Part shown: positions 61,731 through 64,000 of the stretch, piece by piece
Position numbering within the stretch: position 1 is the stretch's first letter
How the letters are laid out: each line of letters starts with the position of its first letter
NCBI GenBank assembly: GCA_004558825.1
Contig: SFDB01000006.1
Location: 46,742 to 110,741, forward strand
DNA length: 64,000 nucleotides
Origin: Clostridiales bacterium
Lineage (GTDB): Bacteria > Bacillota > Clostridia > Christensenellales > CAG-138
Direction of reading: 5' to 3'
Position numbers and translations under genes: made by a program
Notes under the pieces: generated by a model
The model's database searches: none
Told to the model about the DNA's origin: nothing
The model's input: only the letters and a program-made list of their open reading frames with translations

Positions 61731-63876
61731 TTACAGATATGTACGAAAAGCTGCCACAGGAATTAAAAGAACGAGGTGCCTTCTGCCTCTGGAAATATGA
61801 GGAGCGTGACGGGAGCAGGACCAAGGTGCCGTATCAGACGAACGGCCTCCGTGCGGATTCTGCGAATAAGGCCACCTTTACGGATTATGCCATCGCCGTC
61901 AGGCACAGGGCCGGATATGACGGAATCGGCATCGGCGTCTTCGGGGATATCTGCGCCATCGACATCGACAGCTGTGTCGAGAACGGCGTGCTGTCGGATA
62001 TGACCGAGGACATCATCTCCCGGATGGATACCTATACGGAATACAGCCCCTCTGGGACCGGCGTGCGGATTCTGTTCAAAGCCTATCTCCCGGCATATGA
62101 CAAGGACCGCTATTACATCAATAACCGGCAGATCAAGCTGGAGGTCTATGTGGCCGGGTACACGAGCCGTTTCGTCACGGTCACCGGCAACGCCATCAGT
62201 GGCACCGGCATCGAGGAGCGGACGGACGCTCTGATGGAGGTGCTCGTCCTTCAAAGGGCGCTGGCCTCCAAACAAGGCGAAAAGTTCAAAGCCCTGTGGG
62301 ACGGCATCATCCCGGACGGAAAGAGCCACAGTGAGGCAGATGCGGCCATGTGTGCGATGCTGGCGTTCTGGTGCGGCGGCGATACCGAACAGATGGACAG
62401 GCTGTTCAGGCAATCGGCTCTGATGCGGGATAAGTGGGAACGGGACGATTACCGACAGGCCACGCTTACCAAAGCCGTGACGATGTGTTCGGAATTCTAC
62501 AAGCCCGTGCCTCCAGCAGACGCTCCGTGAACTGGCTCCAGCGGAGAATGACCGCTATCCGTGGAACGACATCGGCAACGGCAGATTGTTCGCTGATGTA
62601 TTCAAGGGCATTGCCCGTTTCGTCCCGGAGCGTAAGCAGTGGCACATCTATGACGGCACACGCTGGATCTCCGACACCGGGTCCCTGAAGGCGATGGAGT
62701 TGTGTAAGGCACTGGCCGATGCGCTCATGCGGTATGCGCTGGATATCCACGATGAGCATAAGCGCAAAAGCTACATCGATTTCTGCCGGAAATGGCAGAG
62801 CCGCCATATGCGGATCACGATCCTCTCCGATGCCCAGAGCGTATATCCCATCTCCATGCAGGAGTTCGACAGCGACCGTTTCCTATTCAACTGCACCAAC
62901 GGCACGCTCGACCTCCGCACGATGGAATTCCGGGAACACAGTGCAGAGGACCGGCTTACTAAGATCACGCCTACGGAATATGACCCTCACGCCTACAGCG
63001 ACCGCTACAGCCGCTTTATCAGCGAGATTATGAGCGGCGATACGGAAAAGTCCAAGTTCCTGCAAAAAGCTCTCGGCTATTCCGTCAGCGGCGATACCCG
63101 TTTCGAGTGTATGTTCTTCCTCTACGGCGAGACCACTCGTAACGGCAAAGGGACGCTGATGGAAAGCATCCTCCGGGTCATGGGTGATTACGGCAGAGCC
63201 GTCAGGCCGGAGACGATTGCGCTTAAGCACAGCGTATATCTCGGAGCCGAGCCGGGGCCTTCTGCTGAATGCCGCACAGGTAAAAAGCATGACCGGCAAC
63301 GATACGCTCAACGCCCGGTTCCTGCATGAGAACAGCTTCGATTTCCAGCCGCAGTTCAAGCTCTACGTCAACACCAACTATCTGCCGGTCATCACGGATA
63401 CCACGCTTTTCACCAGTGGTCGTGTGCTAATCATACCCTTCGACAAGCATTTCGAGGAATGGGAGCAGGACAAGGGCCTGAAAGCGGAGTTCGGCAAGCC
63501 GGAGGTGCAGAGCGCAATCCTGAACTGGATGCTGGAGGGATACCGGCTCCTGCAGACCGAGGGCTTTACGCCTCCGCAATCGGTCATTGACGCCACCAAT
63601 GCCTACTACCACGACAGTGACAAGATCGCTCAGTTTGCGGAGGACTGCCTCATGGCCGATGCCGGGGCCGAGGCCAAGACCTCCGAGCTGTATGACGCTT
63701 ACCGCACATGGTGCGCCGGGAACGGCTGCTATGTGGAGAACAACAAGAACTTCATTGCCGAGCTGCGGAAGTTCGATGCCGGGAAGGTCATACGCAAGCG
63801 TCCCAGATCCGGTGGAGAGAAAACCACAGTGCTCATGGGCTATACGCTCCGTGAGGCCGTGGAATTCTTGAAATAA
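61727..63876 (+). pseudogene. D5/P4-type phage or plasmid primase-helicase, two frameshifts
   Basis: Three consecutive frames form one protein. Part 1 (61727-62530) is primase-like (GFGDICAIDIDSC-type acidic site, then SPSGTGVRILFKA). Part 2 (reading from about 62508; coding ATG at 62586) has the D5 N-domain and Walker A FLYGETTRNGKGT. Part 3 (from about 63230) has ISEPSRGLLLNAAQVKSMTGND and a C-terminal domain to 63876. Shift 1 lies within 62505-62525. Shift 2, near 63230, coincides with loss of about 25 residues expected between IALKH and ISEP. The helicase is probably dead. Such proteins replicate prophages and integrative elements, so this marks a decayed element. GGAAAGG precedes the ATG. 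Confidence 0.88.
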
Positions 63877-63881
63877 CACTC

Positions 63882-63968
63882 TGGGGCACATGGGGCAGCT
63901 GACTTTGGTTTTTTCTATAGAAAAACGTTCTTACGAAATAACCATAATTGCTTGCCCCATCTGCCCCA
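63882..63968. repeat. Nested inverted repeats after the primase
   Basis: TGGGGCACATGGGGCA (63882-63897) and TGCCCCATCTGCCCCA (63953-63968) are inverted copies with one mismatch, 55 bases apart. Between them TTTTTCTATAGAAAAA (63910-63925) is a perfect 16-base palindrome. Each arm itself contains two GGGGCA units. The structure lies between the primase stop and the next start codon, and may be a terminator, operator or replication/protein-binding site. Confidence 0.75.
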
Positions 63969-63987
63969 AACGAAAGGTGGTGGTCAA

Positions 63988-64000
63988 ATGCGGTATATCC
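63988..64000 (+). CDS. Start of a gene cut by the window end
   Basis: ATG at 63988 with CGAAAGGTGGTGG upstream begins MRYI before the window ends. In related phage-like modules an SNF2-type helicase or a nuclease gene often follows the primase, but four codons cannot identify it. Confidence 0.3.

Noticed and set aside
62505..62525. Programmed ribosomal frameshift in the primase
   Set aside because: There is no slippery heptamer with a downstream pseudoknot, and a second frameshift with missing residues lies further on, so decay or error is more likely.

Overview
The window looks like a chromosome segment of a moderately GC-rich Bacillota bacterium of the class Clostridia, probably a gut-type spore former. 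The evidence is the gene repertoire and signals: a SPOCS/LysM protein, a cysteine-rich chorion-like spore protein, a CIRCE-controlled htpG, DUF975, TIGR01906 and YetF/DUF4363 families, strong GGAGG ribosome sites, CCA-encoded tRNAs and an rpmG-secE-nusG-rplK-rplA cluster. No rRNA or taxonomic marker settles the genus.

Layout. 0-2 kb: end of a citrate-lyase maturation cluster (citC and a citX-citG fusion). 2-8.5 kb, minus strand: serS, argS, a proteasome-fold protein, a HAD phosphatase and uvrC. 8.7-13.5 kb, plus strand: a lipoprotein serpin, mgtE behind a leader peptide and a hairpin that encloses its ribosome site, a TIGR01906 membrane protein and tsaD. 13.6-16.6 kb: DUF4363/YetF, a cluster of DnaA-box-like sites with an AT-rich stretch, and a SPOCS/LysM gene. 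16.9-21 kb, minus strand: a three-gene ABC exporter preceded by an unrecognised 47-residue peptide gene. 21.8-35.4 kb: an EF-G paralogue lacking the switch II histidine, a frameshifted serine hydrolase, a lipoprotein, htpG, traX-like, folA, dapF, an aminotransferase, tyrS, yigZ and ilvE. 35.7-38 kb: tRNA-Glu and a small AT-richer accessory cluster. 38-43.8 kb: NlpC/P60 protein, small kinase, tRNA-Thr, murG, lipoprotein, MarR regulator and DUF975. 43.9-49.1 kb: a five-gene exopolysaccharide operon with its own promoter. 49.4-51.9 kb: rpmG-secE-nusG-rplK-rplA.

Directly after rplA, where rplJ-rplL would normally follow, lies foreign-looking DNA. One minus-strand operon (61.2 to 52.1 kb) encodes an XRE regulator, HsdM, HsdS, a SEFIR/TIR-type protein, HsdR and a large protein with a PD-(D/E)xK-like C-terminus and a degenerate HD-like motif. 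All junctions are tight. It reads as a type I restriction-modification locus with two extra putative defence genes, but hsdR is frameshifted by a small internal deletion. Further right are about seven degenerate repeats of roughly 60 bp, a D5-type primase-helicase broken by two frameshifts, and nested inverted repeats before a gene cut by the window edge.

Most novel candidates: the restriction/SEFIR/nuclease operon, the small peptide gene coupled to the ABC exporter, the mgtE leader, the DnaA-box cluster without dnaA, the 60-bp repeat array, and a mobile-looking hairpin repeat in three copies (about 1.9, 25.9 and 35.5 kb).
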